Shown here: positions 18,002-27,135 of the stretch, piece after piece
Numbering within the stretch: position 1 is the first letter of the stretch
How the letters are laid out: every line of letters begins with the position of its first letter
Assembly (NCBI GenBank): GCA_029907475.1
Contig: JARYLU010000001.1
Coordinates: 1-64,000 of the forward strand
Length of the DNA: 64,000 nucleotides
From: Bacillota bacterium
GTDB taxonomy: Bacteria > Bacillota > DSM-12270 > Thermacetogeniales > Thermacetogeniaceae
Reading direction: 5' to 3'
Notes under the pieces: generated by a model
The model's input: the letters and a program-made list of their open reading frames with translations, nothing else
Told to the model about the DNA's origin: nothing
Databases searched by the model: none
Program-made: the position numbers and the translations under genes

Positions 18002-18871
18002 ATGGCTGCAGAGCTTCTGTTAGGAAAGCCCCTGGCGGAGAAGATCAAGGCCCAGGTAGTCAAGGATGTAGAAGAATTAAAGGCCAAAGGCGTTTATCCG
18101 AGTTTGGTGGCAGTTCAAGTGGGTGAAAACGAAGCTTCGCGTGTTTATACAAATGCCCAGCGGAAAAATGCTGAGGCTTGCGGGATTAAATACGAACTCC
18201 AGGAATTGCCTGCAGACACCACACAGGAACAGCTTTTAAAACATATCGCGGGTTTGAATGCTGATCCCAATGTGACGGGAATCATTCTGCAAATGCCCGT
18301 CCCTCCCCAGATTGATGCAAAGGTTTGCCAGTGGAGCATTGCTTACGAGAAAGACGTCGAAGGGGTAACCCCAACGAATATGGGTTTAGTTTCGTTTGGA
18401 AAGCCCCGGATGGCGCCCTGTACGGCTTTGGGGGCTTACGAGTTGATAAAATCCACCGGTGTTGATATCTACGGGAAAGAGGTAGTAGTAGTCGGTCACA
18501 GTGACATCGTAGGAAAACCGGCGGCACTCCTTCTCTTAAACAGTTTCGGAACTGTAACCGTTTGTCACATTGCAACAGGTCAGCGGGGGCTCACTGAAGC
18601 GCACGTGAGACGGGCGGAAATTCTCGTCGTTGCTGTAGGTGTTCCTCATTTAATTAAAGGGGAATGGATTAAAGAGGGCGCGATTGTTGTAGACATCGGA
18701 ATCAACACAACGAAAGACGGCAAGATCGTCGGGGACGTTGAAACCGAGGTGGCAAAAGAAAAAGCGGCCTGGATTACTCCGGTTCCAGGTGGTGCCGGAA
18801 CTGCAACGACCGCGATTTTAATGCGGAATACCATTGAAGCGGCCAAGTGGCAACTGGAGAAGAAGCAATAG
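18002..18871 (+). CDS. folD: FolD-type methylene-THF dehydrogenase, atypical
   Basis: A 289-residue member of the FolD family, which interconverts methylene-, methenyl- and formyl-tetrahydrofolate. Seen: ILQMPVP near 95 with the conserved Gln, EKDVEG near 117, GHSDIVGKP near 165 (nucleotide site) and TPVPGGAG near 260. The tyrosine of the active site is kept (Tyr49), but the catalytic lysine four residues later is Gln53. In human MTHFD1 and E. coli FolD this lysine is needed for the cyclohydrolase step, so this copy is predicted to act mainly as a dehydrogenase. A second folD follows. The start ATG follows GAGGAGGAAG. Confidence 0.9.
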   Translation: MAAELLLGKPLAEKIKAQVVKDVEELKAKGVYPSLVAVQVGENEASRVYTNAQRKNAEACGIKYELQELPADTTQEQLLKHIAGLNADPNVTGIILQMPVPPQIDAKVCQWSIAYEKDVEGVTPTNMGLVSFGKPRMAPCTALGAYELIKSTGVDIYGKEVVVVGHSDIVGKPAALLLLNSFGTVTVCHIATGQRGLTEAHVRRAEILVVAVGVPHLIKGEWIKEGAIVVDIGINTTKDGKIVGDVETEVAKEKAAWITPVPGGAGTATTAILMRNTIEAAKWQLEKKQ

Positions 18872-18890
18872 GACGTAAGCTGGCTGACTT

Positions 18891-18931
18891 GGAGAACTGG
18901 ACCGCAAGATGGGGGTCCAGTTCTCCTTTCC
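18891..18931 (+). terminator. Strong hairpin between the two folD genes
   Basis: GGAGAACTGGACC at 18891-18903 pairs perfectly over 13 bases with 18914-18926, followed by TTTCCTTAT. It could end or attenuate the folD1 transcript before folD2. The tail is not a pure T run. Confidence 0.6.
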
Positions 18932-18963
18932 TTATCAAGCAACTAAAAAGAGGAGGTAGTCCG

Positions 18964-19821
18964 ATGGTGGCAGTTCGTATTGATGGTAAGGCGATAGCTG
19001 AAGGGGTCAAGCAACAATTGGCCCAGGAGGTTGAAGCGCTTAAAGCGAAGGGAATTAATCCAAGCATGGCTCTGATTCTTGTAGGGGATGCCCCGGATTC
19101 TGCTCTTTATGTACGCAGCAAAGCAAAAGCGTGTGAGGGGGCAGGGGGTTTTGCCGAAACGCACCATTTACCCGAAGATGTCAGTTTAGAACAGTTGCTT
19201 GCTTTAATTGATAAGCTGAACAGGGACGATAGTGTGCACGGAATTCTTGTTCAGCTTCCTTTGCCTCACCACCTTCATCCTTACGAAAAACAGGTAATGG
19301 ATGCGGTTGCACCCGAGAAGGATATCGACGCTTTCCACCCGGTTAATATCGGAAATCTGGTCATAGGGGATGAATGTTACTGGGGTGTAACAGCTTACGC
19401 CTGCATCAAAATTCTTGAGAACCTGGGTATCGAGTTTAAGGGGAAGCACGCCGTTGTGGTCGGCTGGTCGATTGAAATTGGAAAACCAGTTAGCGTGATG
19501 CTTTTTGAAAAGGGGTGTGCTGTCACTCTCGTTCATCCCGATGCCGATTTTGTACCCTATACGAAGCAGGCAGATATTCTGGTTACTGAAGTGGGGAGAC
19601 CAAGGGCGATCACGGGAGATATGATCAAACCAGGTGCGATTATCATTGATACCGGTTCGAACTGGGTAGATGGGAAGTCGGTCGGAGATGTTGATTACGA
19701 AAGTGCGGTCGAAGTTGCTGGTTACATTACCCCGGTTCCGGGTGGGGTTGGGCCGGTGAGAATTATCATGCTGATTTACAACCTCGTCCAGTCAGCAAAA
19801 CGAAAAGCCGGGGTTAGCTAG
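18964..19821 (+). CDS. folD: Second FolD (dehydrogenase/cyclohydrolase)
   Basis: 285 residues. Unlike the upstream copy it keeps the catalytic pair: Tyr49 and Lys53 in ALYVRSKAKA. Also seen: ILVQLPLPHH near 96, EKDIDAFHPVNIG near 120, and TPVPGGVGPVR near 257. The nucleotide motif reads GWSIEIGKP, with Trp where Arg is common, which may shift NAD/NADP preference. It most resembles a working cyclohydrolase or bifunctional FolD. The ATG follows AGAGGAGGT. Its stop shares one base with the GTG of xseA, so it is coupled to that gene. Confidence 0.9.
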   Translation: MVAVRIDGKAIAEGVKQQLAQEVEALKAKGINPSMALILVGDAPDSALYVRSKAKACEGAGGFAETHHLPEDVSLEQLLALIDKLNRDDSVHGILVQLPLPHHLHPYEKQVMDAVAPEKDIDAFHPVNIGNLVIGDECYWGVTAYACIKILENLGIEFKGKHAVVVGWSIEIGKPVSVMLFEKGCAVTLVHPDADFVPYTKQADILVTEVGRPRAITGDMIKPGAIIIDTGSNWVDGKSVGDVDYESAVEVAGYITPVPGGVGPVRIIMLIYNLVQSAKRKAGVS

Positions 19822-21068
19822 TGGTTGTCCGCAGGGTCTTTCGTGTGGGAGAGGTTACTAATTACCTCAGAAACCTCCTCGAAGGGGACCCCGTCCTAAA
19901 TAGCATCTGGGTTCGCGGCGAGATTTCAAATTTTAAGTTTCATACTTCCGGGCACCTTTACTTTACCCTTAAAGATGAAGCCGGTTCTTTACGTTGCGTT
20001 ATGTTTCGCTCCCGGAGCGGGCAGCTTTCCTTTTTACCTGCTAACGGGATGAATGTTCTGGTACGGGGTTACATCTCTCTTTATGAGCGGGAGGGGAGTT
20101 GCCAGTTATATGTTGAGGAGTTGACGCCTGATGGGCTGGGCGCGCTTTACCTTGCTTATTGCCAGCTAAAGGCCCGGCTTGAAAGGGAAGGACTCTTTGC
20201 GTCTGAGCATAAAAAACCTCTCCCTTTTCTCCCACGAAAGATAGGCGTAATCACGTCGCCTAACGGTGCGGCATGGCACGACCTTGTTACGGTGATGCGC
20301 CGGCGTTTTCCGGGGATTCCTATTCTTTTAGCCCCTGCTGCTGTCCAGGGAGAACAGGCACCTATGCAGCTCTGCGCCGCCCTGGCCGCCCTCAACCGGC
20401 GTTTCGATTTGGATGTTATCATTATGGGGAGAGGGGGCGGCTCCCTTGAGGAGCTTTGGGCATTTAATACAGAAGAAGTAGTGCGGGCGATTTTTAATTC
20501 CAGGATTCCCGTTGTAAGTGCGGTGGGTCACGAGACGGATTATACAATCGCAGATTTTGTTGCGGATTTAAGGGCACCTACGCCTTCAGCGGCGGCAGAA
20601 CTGGTTGTTCCCGCTCGGGCCGAATTGGAAAGGAAACTTTACTCACTTCAAAACCGTTTAATTCAGGCAACCTTACAGATTCTCAAGGGGAAACAGGAAC
20701 AGGTGCGGGGGAATGCCGGTCGGAATTTCACCTGCCTGCTTCAAAATAGGGCAATTGTTCATCAGCAGGAAGTGAAACTCTTAAGTCTCAGGTTGATCCA
20801 GGAGATGCGAAAGACCTGGGAGAGCAACAGAACAAAAATAGAGGTCCTGGCCGGAAAATTAAATTCACTCAGCCCTCTTACCATTTTACAGCGGGGATAC
20901 AGTTTGTGCTGGGTGCCGCAAACCGGTCAGCTCATCCGGAGCAGTCGTCAGGTGGGAGAAGGGGATGCTCTCGAAGTGATCCTCGGGGAGGGAAGCTTAA
21001 GCTGCCTGGTAAAAGAAGTGAAGGAGGGGCTCCCTTGGAAAATCGAAAAGTACAGCACGAAGAAATGA
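19821..21068 (+). CDS. xseA: Exodeoxyribonuclease VII large subunit
   Basis: 415 residues. It is the catalytic subunit of the ATP-independent single-strand exonuclease VII. Seen: an N-terminal OB-fold (SIWVRGEISNFKFHTSGHLY near 28-47), PRKIGVITSPNGAAW near 136, IIMGRGGGSLEELWAFN near 197, SAVGHETDYTIADFVADLRA near 235, and a coiled-coil C-terminus. It starts at a GTG overlapping the folD2 stop by one base. xseB follows in an overlapping frame. Confidence 0.95.
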   Translation: MVVRRVFRVGEVTNYLRNLLEGDPVLNSIWVRGEISNFKFHTSGHLYFTLKDEAGSLRCVMFRSRSGQLSFLPANGMNVLVRGYISLYEREGSCQLYVEELTPDGLGALYLAYCQLKARLEREGLFASEHKKPLPFLPRKIGVITSPNGAAWHDLVTVMRRRFPGIPILLAPAAVQGEQAPMQLCAALAALNRRFDLDVIIMGRGGGSLEELWAFNTEEVVRAIFNSRIPVVSAVGHETDYTIADFVADLRAPTPSAAAELVVPARAELERKLYSLQNRLIQATLQILKGKQEQVRGNAGRNFTCLLQNRAIVHQQEVKLLSLRLIQEMRKTWESNRTKIEVLAGKLNSLSPLTILQRGYSLCWVPQTGQLIRSSRQVGEGDALEVILGEGSLSCLVKEVKEGLPWKIEKYSTKK

Positions 21069-21292
21069 CTTTTGAAGAAGCACTGGCGCGCCTTGAAGAA
21101 GTAGTTGCAATTCTAGAGAAGGGAGAACTTTCCCTTGATACGGCCCTGGCTGCCTTTCAGGAAGGAATGAAATTCCTACGAATTTGTATTACCAAGCTGA
21201 CTATTTTCGAAGAGCAGATAGAAATAGCACTTAACGACTATTACTCTGAAATCCCTTCCTGGCTCAGGAATCAGAAACGGGAGGAAAATTGA
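21035..21292 (+). CDS. xseB: Exodeoxyribonuclease VII small subunit
   Basis: 85 residues, the usual small size. Seen: MTFEEALARLEEVVAILEKG and then LSLDTALAAFQEGMKFLRIC, the helical hairpin that binds XseA. The TTG at 21035 has GGAGGGG eight bases upstream and overlaps xseA by 34 bases. An alternative ATG at 21065 overlaps the xseA stop but has no ribosome site. Confidence 0.92.
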   Translation: MENRKVQHEEMTFEEALARLEEVVAILEKGELSLDTALAAFQEGMKFLRICITKLTIFEEQIEIALNDYYSEIPSWLRNQKREEN

Positions 21293-22177
21293 ATGAATTG
21301 GGAAAAAGAACTTGCAGTCAGGGCAGGCCTGATTAACGAAGGATTAGACCGTTATCTTCCTCCCGTTTCGTTATACCCTCCGTCAATCCACGAAGCGATC
21401 CGGTACAGTTTGTTCGCGGGAGGAAAGCGCCTCCGGGGAGCCCTGACCCTGGCTACGGCTGAGGCTTTTGGGACGGAGCAATCCCGGATTCTCCCGGCGG
21501 CCTGCGCCCTGGAGATGCTCCACACTTATTCGTTAATTCACGATGATTTGCCTGCCATGGATGATGATGATTACAGGCGCGGCAAGCCTACCTGCCACCG
21601 GATTTTTGGAGAAGCTACAGCAATTCTGGCCGGCGATGCCCTGCTCACTCTCACCTTTGAAACCTTGTGCCACCTCAAGCAGGATTTTCGGCCGGGGTTG
21701 GTCGTTCGGGTTATTGAGGAAGTGGCAACTGCAGCGGGCACCAGGGGATTGATCGGTGGTCAGGTTGCGGATTTGGAATCAGAGGGGAGAACGGTCACAC
21801 CCGAGCTGCTGGAATACATTCATCTCCATAAAACGGGCGCCCTTTTCCGGGCCGCGGTTCGAACAGGTGCCCTGCTTGCCGGGGCAGATGAGCGGGTCTT
21901 GAGCGCCTTCACTGATTATTCGGTTGCTTTTGGTTTGGCTTTTCAAATTACCGATGACATCTTAGACCTTACCGGAAGCGAAGTTTTGCTCGGAAAACCC
22001 GTCAAGCGCGACCTCGCCAAACAAAAAGCTACCTACCCTGCTTTCTTTGGTTTGGAGCGGGCGCGTGAGCTGGCCGCGTACCAGGTACGTAAAGCTCTGC
22101 AAAGTCTCGAAATTTTTGGAGCTGAGGCGGAATTCTTGAGAGAAGCAGCCCGTTACTTGTTGTACCGCGAATCTTAA
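21293..22177 (+). CDS. ispA: Polyprenyl (farnesyl/geranylgeranyl) diphosphate synthase
   Basis: A 294-residue trans-prenyl synthase that condenses isopentenyl with allylic diphosphates. Seen: GGKRLRGAL near 43, the first aspartate-rich motif IHDDLPAMDDDDYRRGKPT near 82-100, a lysine in HLHKTGALF near 178, and the second motif QITDDILD near 219. The start ATG directly follows the xseB stop with GGGAGG upstream. With dxs two genes on, it belongs to the MEP isoprenoid pathway. Product chain length cannot be told with certainty. Confidence 0.95.
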   Translation: MNWEKELAVRAGLINEGLDRYLPPVSLYPPSIHEAIRYSLFAGGKRLRGALTLATAEAFGTEQSRILPAACALEMLHTYSLIHDDLPAMDDDDYRRGKPTCHRIFGEATAILAGDALLTLTFETLCHLKQDFRPGLVVRVIEEVATAAGTRGLIGGQVADLESEGRTVTPELLEYIHLHKTGALFRAAVRTGALLAGADERVLSAFTDYSVAFGLAFQITDDILDLTGSEVLLGKPVKRDLAKQKATYPAFFGLERARELAAYQVRKALQSLEIFGAEAEFLREAARYLLYRES

Positions 22178-22190
22178 CGTAAGCGTATAT

Positions 22191-22219
22191 TTGTTTGCTT
22201 TTCAGGCATATGTTATAAT
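22191..22219 (+). promoter_or_regulatory. SigA-type promoter of the OLE RNA
   Basis: TTGTTT at 22191 and a perfect TATAAT at 22214 are 17 bases apart. Transcription would begin near 22227, at the left border of the structured region. Confidence 0.65.
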
Positions 22220-22226
22220 AATGCTT

Positions 22227-22860
22227 GCTCGGTATCGAATAGTGTACGGAATAAAGTGAATATGGGAGCAGGTGGTGCAGTATTCTAGTCGGGACGGCCG
22301 GCTTCAAAGGCGGGCCTAAAAATCCGTCGCGGGCACATCGATGAAGTTCCTGGTGCAGGCTTCCGAAGCCCAGTCGGGGGTTTGTGCTGGGAGTTAAGGA
22401 GGAAGGGCGATCTACAAAGGCATGTAGGCGTTGACCCTCCCTCCGCGGAGGCCTACGTGCGTGGGAGCCAAACTACGGCGTGGGTGAAACCTGCATGTGG
22501 TACCAGACGAGTGCTATGTGCAGAGTAGCCTGCCTTGAGTGGTGCTGGTGGATAACGAGAAAAAGCTTCTTGTTTCAAGTGGGCCCTAGAAACAGGAGGT
22601 CCCGTTTGAAACCTTCACTGCAAAAGAGGCTAGAAGTCGGTTGAACCGCCGAGGAAAACTCCTAGACTGTCTGCCTCCGGGCCGGCACCTGCTGGGGATT
22701 AAAGTGTGGACTAAGTGGTAATCTAGCCCTGTTTTCGGCGACGAAACAGAACAGGCTTAAAGGGGAACCACCAAAACGGTGACGTTTTGGCGCCTTGTGG
22801 GGAAAACCTGCTAGACCTAAGCCACAATATTTACTCAGCAGGTGACCACCTGCTTAACAT
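22227..22860 (+). ncRNA. ole: OLE RNA (ornate large extremophilic RNA)
   Basis: A 780-base gap between ispA and a small polytopic membrane protein gene, followed by dxs. This is exactly the position of OLE RNA (about 600 nt) in extremophilic and anaerobic Bacillota. The stretch has no coding character and is packed with complementary arms: GGCATGTAGGC with GCCTACGTGC (22419-22460), CCAAAACG and CGTTTTGG closed by a GTGA loop (22771-22790), CTGTTT with AAACAG, and AGCAGGT with ACCTGCT (22837-22854). OLE is known to bind the membrane protein OapA, encoded next door, and to affect energy, Mg2+ and cold or alcohol tolerance in Halalkalibacterium. Exact ends are estimates. Confidence 0.87.
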
Positions 22861-22866
22861 AGAAAT

Positions 22867-22912
22867 TAGGTTGGAGGAAGAGGTTAAACCCTCAACCCCA
22901 ACCTATTTATCT
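22867..22912 (+). terminator. Possible OLE terminator hairpin
   Basis: TAGGTTGG at 22867-22874 pairs with CCAACCTA at 22898-22905, followed by TTTATCTAG. The T tract is short, so partial read-through into oapA is likely. Confidence 0.5.
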
Positions 22913-22958
22913 AGTCTCACTTTTTCTAACTCCATAAAAATCTGCAGGTGAATCAAAA

Positions 22959-23546
22959 GTGCTTGCGCGGAACCGGTGGTTGCGCCGGGGTTTAGGGAGC
23001 GCTGCTCTTACCTTCGTTCTGAGTTTAATTTTTAGTTACCTGGCTGAATTCCTCTTAAGGCATATTTTAATTCTTTTCTTAGCTTTTCTTCTTTTACTGG
23101 TGGTTATTCTGATCGGAGTTATTTCGGACATGATCGGTTTTGCCGCAGCCGCAGCGGAATTCGGCCCTTTAAATGCGCGGGCCGCGAATAAAGTCTGGGG
23201 AGCGCGCCAGGCGGTGAGGCTGATCAAGAACGCCGATCAGGTTGCAGTTTTTTGTAGCGACGTGATGGGAGACATTTCAGCTACGCTTGCAGGGGCCCTC
23301 GGAGCTGTGATTGTTTTTCGCCTCCTTGCGGATCACCCGGGAGCCGAGGTTGGTTGGCTAACTACGGTGATGACAGGGCTGGTAGCAGCTGCCAGTGTAG
23401 GGGGGAAAGCGTTTGGTAAGGGTTTGGCATTGCGGGAGGCTACAGAAATTATGTTCCGGTTGGGCCAGCTAATTGCCTGGGTAGAAAGATTAACCGGATA
23501 CGAGTTTTTCCGTCCGACCAAAGGGGAAAAGGGGAAGAAAAAGTGA
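22959..23546 (+). CDS. oapA: OLE RNA-associated membrane protein OapA
   Basis: 195 residues with about four hydrophobic segments (roughly 14-33, 36-66, 105-128 and 135-150) and a lysine-rich C-terminus (KGEKGKKK). In Halalkalibacterium, OapA (about 21 kDa) binds OLE RNA and carries it to the membrane. Seen between helices: [20 protein letters not shown] near 93, with conserved-looking Asp residues. It starts at a GTG with CAGGTG upstream, just after the RNA, and overlaps dxs by four bases (GTGA). The context makes the identification strong. Confidence 0.9.
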   Translation: MLARNRWLRRGLGSAALTFVLSLIFSYLAEFLLRHILILFLAFLLLLVVILIGVISDMIGFAAAAAEFGPLNARAANKVWGARQAVRLIKNADQVAVFCSDVMGDISATLAGALGAVIVFRLLADHPGAEVGWLTTVMTGLVAAASVGGKAFGKGLALREATEIMFRLGQLIAWVERLTGYEFFRPTKGEKGKKK

Positions 23547-25411
23547 TCATCGAGCGGATTGAATCCCCTTCAGATTTACGTACTCTTTCTTTTACGGAGT
23601 TAGAAACTTTAGTTCAGGAGATCAGGGCTTATTTACTTGATACAGTCTCACGTACCGGGGGACACCTTGCCCCTAATTTGGGAGTCGTGGAGTTAACCCT
23701 TGCCCTGCATCGTGTTTTTTATTCCCCGCGAGATAAAATTATTTGGGATGTAGGGCACCAGTGTTATGTTCACAAGATTCTCACCGGGCGCCGCAAACAG
23801 TTTCCAACCTTGAGGCAGTACGGGGGTTTAAGTGGTTTTCCGAAAAACCGGGAAAGTGTACATGATTGCTTCGGAACCGGGCACAGCAGCACTTCAATTT
23901 CTGCCGCTCTGGGGTTTGCATTAGCACGGGATCTCAATGAAGAGAATTATGCGGTTGTGGCAGTGATCGGGGATGGGGCACTAACCGGGGGAATGGCGTT
24001 TGAAGCGATGAACCACGCAGGCCACCTCGGTACCCGTTTGATTGTCATTTTAAACGATAATGAAATGTCAATTGCTAATAATGTCGGTGCTTTGTCCGGT
24101 TATTTGAGCAGGCTCCGGACCGACCCCTTTTACCACCGAAGTAAAGAGGAAATAGAGGAAATCCTGCGCCGGATTCCAAATATTGGGCCGCGAATGGTCA
24201 GGGCCGTCGAGCGTTTTAAAGACAGCTTAAAACACCTGCTCGTTTCCGGAATGCTTTTTGAGGAACTGGGTTTTACTTATTTAGGCCCTATAGACGGCCA
24301 TAACCTCAGGTTGTTAAGCCTTACTCTTGAGCGGGCAAAGGGGTTACCGGGGCCTGTGCTTGTCCATGTTTATACTAAAAAGGGTAAAGGGTACCCTCCT
24401 GCGGAGAGAAATCCAGATAAATATCACGGGCTGGGGCCCTTTAATTTAGAAACCGGAGAGCCCCTTTCCACGAATTCGGCCCCCACTTATACCCGTGTTT
24501 TTGGCGATTGTCTCATCCGTCTCGCTCAAGAAAACCAAAGGATTATCGCGATTACTGCGGCAATGCCGGAGGGAACGGGCTTGACGGAATTTGCCCGGAG
24601 ATTTCCAGATCGCTTTTTTGATGTCGGAATTGCAGAACAGCACGCGGTGACTCTTGCAGCAGGTTTAGCGAAGAGTGGATACCGCCCCGTTGTTGCCATC
24701 TATTCGACTTTCCTGCAGCGCGCCTATGATCAGATTCTGCATGATGTAGCCCTGCAAAAACTTCCGGTAATCTTTGCCCTGGACCGGGGGGGGTTAGTGG
24801 GAGAAGACGGGGAAACCCACCAGGGTGTTTTTGATCTATCTTATCTTCGGCATATACCCGGTATGACTTTAATGGTACCAAAGGATCAGAACGAGTTGGT
24901 GGTGATGTTATGGAGTGCCCTTAATTATGGGGGGCCCGTGGCAATTCGTTATCCCCGGGGGGCGGGTTGTAACTTTGAGGTAGACTTCAATTTTCCCGCC
25001 GTTCCCCTTGAACCCGGTCACGGTGAACTCCTAAGGGAAGGCAAGGATCTCGTAATTTTTGCAGTTGGCCCCCCTGTTTATACCGCTCTTGAAGTAGCAG
25101 ACGTACTTGCGAAGCAGGGCAAAGATGTTGCTGTCGTGAACTGTCGTTTTGTGAAACCACTGGACGAGTCTCTAATCCTGTCCTGGGCGGAAGCGACAAA
25201 ACGGGTTCTTACATTCGAGGAAAACGTCCGGGCGGGAGGTTTCGGAAGTGCGGTATTGGAACTTCTGGCGGACCGGGGCTTCCGGGGTGAGGTTGCCCGG
25301 ATTGGAATTCCCGATTGTTTTGTCGAACATGGCACGCCTGAACTCTTGCTACGGCGATATGGGCTCGATGCGGAAGGTGTAATCAGGCATATCCGGTCAA
25401 GGGGCTGGTAG
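23543..25411 (+). CDS. dxs: 1-deoxy-D-xylulose-5-phosphate synthase
   Basis: A 622-residue thiamine diphosphate enzyme joining pyruvate and glyceraldehyde 3-phosphate, the first step of the MEP pathway. Seen: [20 protein letters not shown] near 36-55, [15 protein letters not shown] near 69, [18 protein letters not shown] near 143 (ThDP motif), the catalytic glutamate region [16 protein letters not shown] near 363, and RYPRG near 472. It starts at a GTG overlapping the oapA stop. The ispA-OLE-oapA-dxs set forms one locus. Confidence 0.97.
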   Translation: MIIERIESPSDLRTLSFTELETLVQEIRAYLLDTVSRTGGHLAPNLGVVELTLALHRVFYSPRDKIIWDVGHQCYVHKILTGRRKQFPTLRQYGGLSGFPKNRESVHDCFGTGHSSTSISAALGFALARDLNEENYAVVAVIGDGALTGGMAFEAMNHAGHLGTRLIVILNDNEMSIANNVGALSGYLSRLRTDPFYHRSKEEIEEILRRIPNIGPRMVRAVERFKDSLKHLLVSGMLFEELGFTYLGPIDGHNLRLLSLTLERAKGLPGPVLVHVYTKKGKGYPPAERNPDKYHGLGPFNLETGEPLSTNSAPTYTRVFGDCLIRLAQENQRIIAITAAMPEGTGLTEFARRFPDRFFDVGIAEQHAVTLAAGLAKSGYRPVVAIYSTFLQRAYDQILHDVALQKLPVIFALDRGGLVGEDGETHQGVFDLSYLRHIPGMTLMVPKDQNELVVMLWSALNYGGPVAIRYPRGAGCNFEVDFNFPAVPLEPGHGELLREGKDLVIFAVGPPVYTALEVADVLAKQGKDVAVVNCRFVKPLDESLILSWAEATKRVLTFEENVRAGGFGSAVLELLADRGFRGEVARIGIPDCFVEHGTPELLLRRYGLDAEGVIRHIRSRGW

Positions 25412-25413
25412 CC

Positions 25414-26247
25414 TTGGGTCGGGAAGGCAAAAAGCGCATTGATCTTTTGCTGGTAGAAAAAGGTTTCTTTTCAAGCCGGGAGCAGGCCCAGCGGGCGGTC
25501 ATGGCAGGTCTTGTGTTTTATCAAGGACGGAAGATCGAAAAGGCGGGGACTTTCGTGGCGCCGGGAGGCGAGATTGAAGTAAAAGGGGATCCCTGCCCCT
25601 ACGTGAGCCGCGGGGGAGTTAAACTTGATGCTGCTTTACAGGAGTTTGGAATTGATGTTAAGGACAAAGTTGTGCTCGATGCCGGGGCTTCGACCGGCGG
25701 GTTCACGCATTGCCTCCTGAAGAAAGGAGCAAAACGGGTATACGCTGTTGATGTAGGATACGGTCAATTGGCCTGGGAACTGCGCCAGGACCCGCGGGTT
25801 ATCGTTCTCGAAAGAATCAATATCCGCTACCTGACCCCCGAGATTTTAGCAGCAAAAGTGGACCTGGTAACGCTCGATCTCTCTTTTATTTCTCTACAGA
25901 AGGTACTCCCAGCAGTAAAAAAACTATTAAAATCAGAGGGGCAAGTTCTGGCTTTAGTGAAGCCCCAGTTTGAGGCGGGGCGGACCTTGGTCGGAAAGGG
26001 TGGAATTGTGAGGGATCCCGAAGTTCATGTCCGGGTCCTGGAACAGGTCATCACCGGGGCACGCGGGTTAGGTTTTAACATTGGGGGGCTTACCCACTCT
26101 CCTCTTCCAGGAGCGGATGGAAATATCGAGTTTTTTCTATGGATGCATTTGGAACAGGCGGGGTTATCTAGAAAAATTTCACCTGAGGCCGTGCGCGAAG
26201 TGGTAGCACGAGCTCACGCTACCCTAAGAGACCGTCCAGAAAACTAA
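25414..26247 (+). CDS. tlyA: TlyA family rRNA methyltransferase
   Basis: 277 residues. An N-terminal S4 RNA-binding domain (KKRIDLLLVEKGFFSSREQA near 5-24) is followed by a Rossmann methyltransferase domain (VLDAGASTGGFTHCLLKKGA near 86, and VDLVTLDLSFISL near 150). TlyA 2'-O-methylates 16S and 23S rRNA cytidines in mycobacteria; the Firmicutes YqxC relatives are less studied. It starts at a TTG two bases after dxs. Its position between dxs and argR/recN is conserved. Confidence 0.92.
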   Translation: MGREGKKRIDLLLVEKGFFSSREQAQRAVMAGLVFYQGRKIEKAGTFVAPGGEIEVKGDPCPYVSRGGVKLDAALQEFGIDVKDKVVLDAGASTGGFTHCLLKKGAKRVYAVDVGYGQLAWELRQDPRVIVLERINIRYLTPEILAAKVDLVTLDLSFISLQKVLPAVKKLLKSEGQVLALVKPQFEAGRTLVGKGGIVRDPEVHVRVLEQVITGARGLGFNIGGLTHSPLPGADGNIEFFLWMHLEQAGLSRKISPEAVREVVARAHATLRDRPEN

Positions 26248-26277
26248 TATTCTCTTTTTGCGGTTAGGAGGCAGGCG

Positions 26278-27135
26278 ATGAAACGGGTTGGTTTGGTGGT
26301 GAATTTCCGGAAGGCCCGGGGGGGGAAGATCTTACAGTTACTGAGGGAATGGTTTGAGAAGCGGGATATTCAGGTACTGATGCCCCAGTGCACCGCTCAA
26401 GATAGAGAGTTCACCGATCTGGATTATCTTGGTTCCGAACTTGGAGAGCAGGTGGACATGATTATTTCCCTGGGTGGGGATGGAACCTTATTAGGGACGG
26501 CGCGCCGGACCGCGGGAACGGGGGTCCCCATTTTAGGCGTGAATATGGGCCATTTAGGCTTTCTTACAGATCTCGAAATGCCGGATTTATTTCCCGGCCT
26601 GGAAAGAGTTTTGCGAGGAGACTATGAAATTGAGGAGCGCATGATGCTGGCCATTGAGGTTCGACGGGAGGGGTTGCCTGTTGCCCGTTATGCTGCTCTA
26701 AACGACGCCGCGATTACGAAAGGGCCTCTGTCCCGAATTATCAGGCTGGAGACTTACGTGGGAGATGAGTACCTTGCTACTTACCGCGCGGATGGAATTA
26801 TCGTTGCTACTCCTACAGGCTCCACGGCTTATTCCCTTTCTGCCGGAGGGCCGATCGTCAGCCCCGACCTCGAGGTCATGATTGTAACGCCCATCTGCCC
26901 TCATACCCTTTACGCCCGGCCGTTTATTGTTGCTGAGCGCCAAACGATCAGAATCATTTTCAAGTCTAATTCCACCGATGTCATGCTAACAATTGATGGC
27001 CAGCTCGGGTTTCCCTTACAAAAAAAGGATCAAATCCTGGTACGTAAAGCAGAAGTTCGTACGAGGTTGGTGAAGCTTCGTAAACGAACTTTTTTTGAAG
27101 TTTTACGCCTTAAACTCCGGGAGAGTGACTATTAG
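26278..27135 (+). CDS. nadK: NAD kinase
   Basis: A 285-residue enzyme that phosphorylates NAD to NADP. Seen: SLGGDGTLLGTARR near 64 (GGDGT motif), VNMGHLGFLTD near 89, DGIIVATPTGSTAYSLSAGG near 172 and TPICPHTLYARPFI near 206. Length and motifs are typical. The ATG follows GGAGGCAGGCG. Its stop overlaps the GTG of the following methyltransferase gene by one base. Confidence 0.95.
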   Translation: MKRVGLVVNFRKARGGKILQLLREWFEKRDIQVLMPQCTAQDREFTDLDYLGSELGEQVDMIISLGGDGTLLGTARRTAGTGVPILGVNMGHLGFLTDLEMPDLFPGLERVLRGDYEIEERMMLAIEVRREGLPVARYAALNDAAITKGPLSRIIRLETYVGDEYLATYRADGIIVATPTGSTAYSLSAGGPIVSPDLEVMIVTPICPHTLYARPFIVAERQTIRIIFKSNSTDVMLTIDGQLGFPLQKKDQILVRKAEVRTRLVKLRKRTFFEVLRLKLRESDY

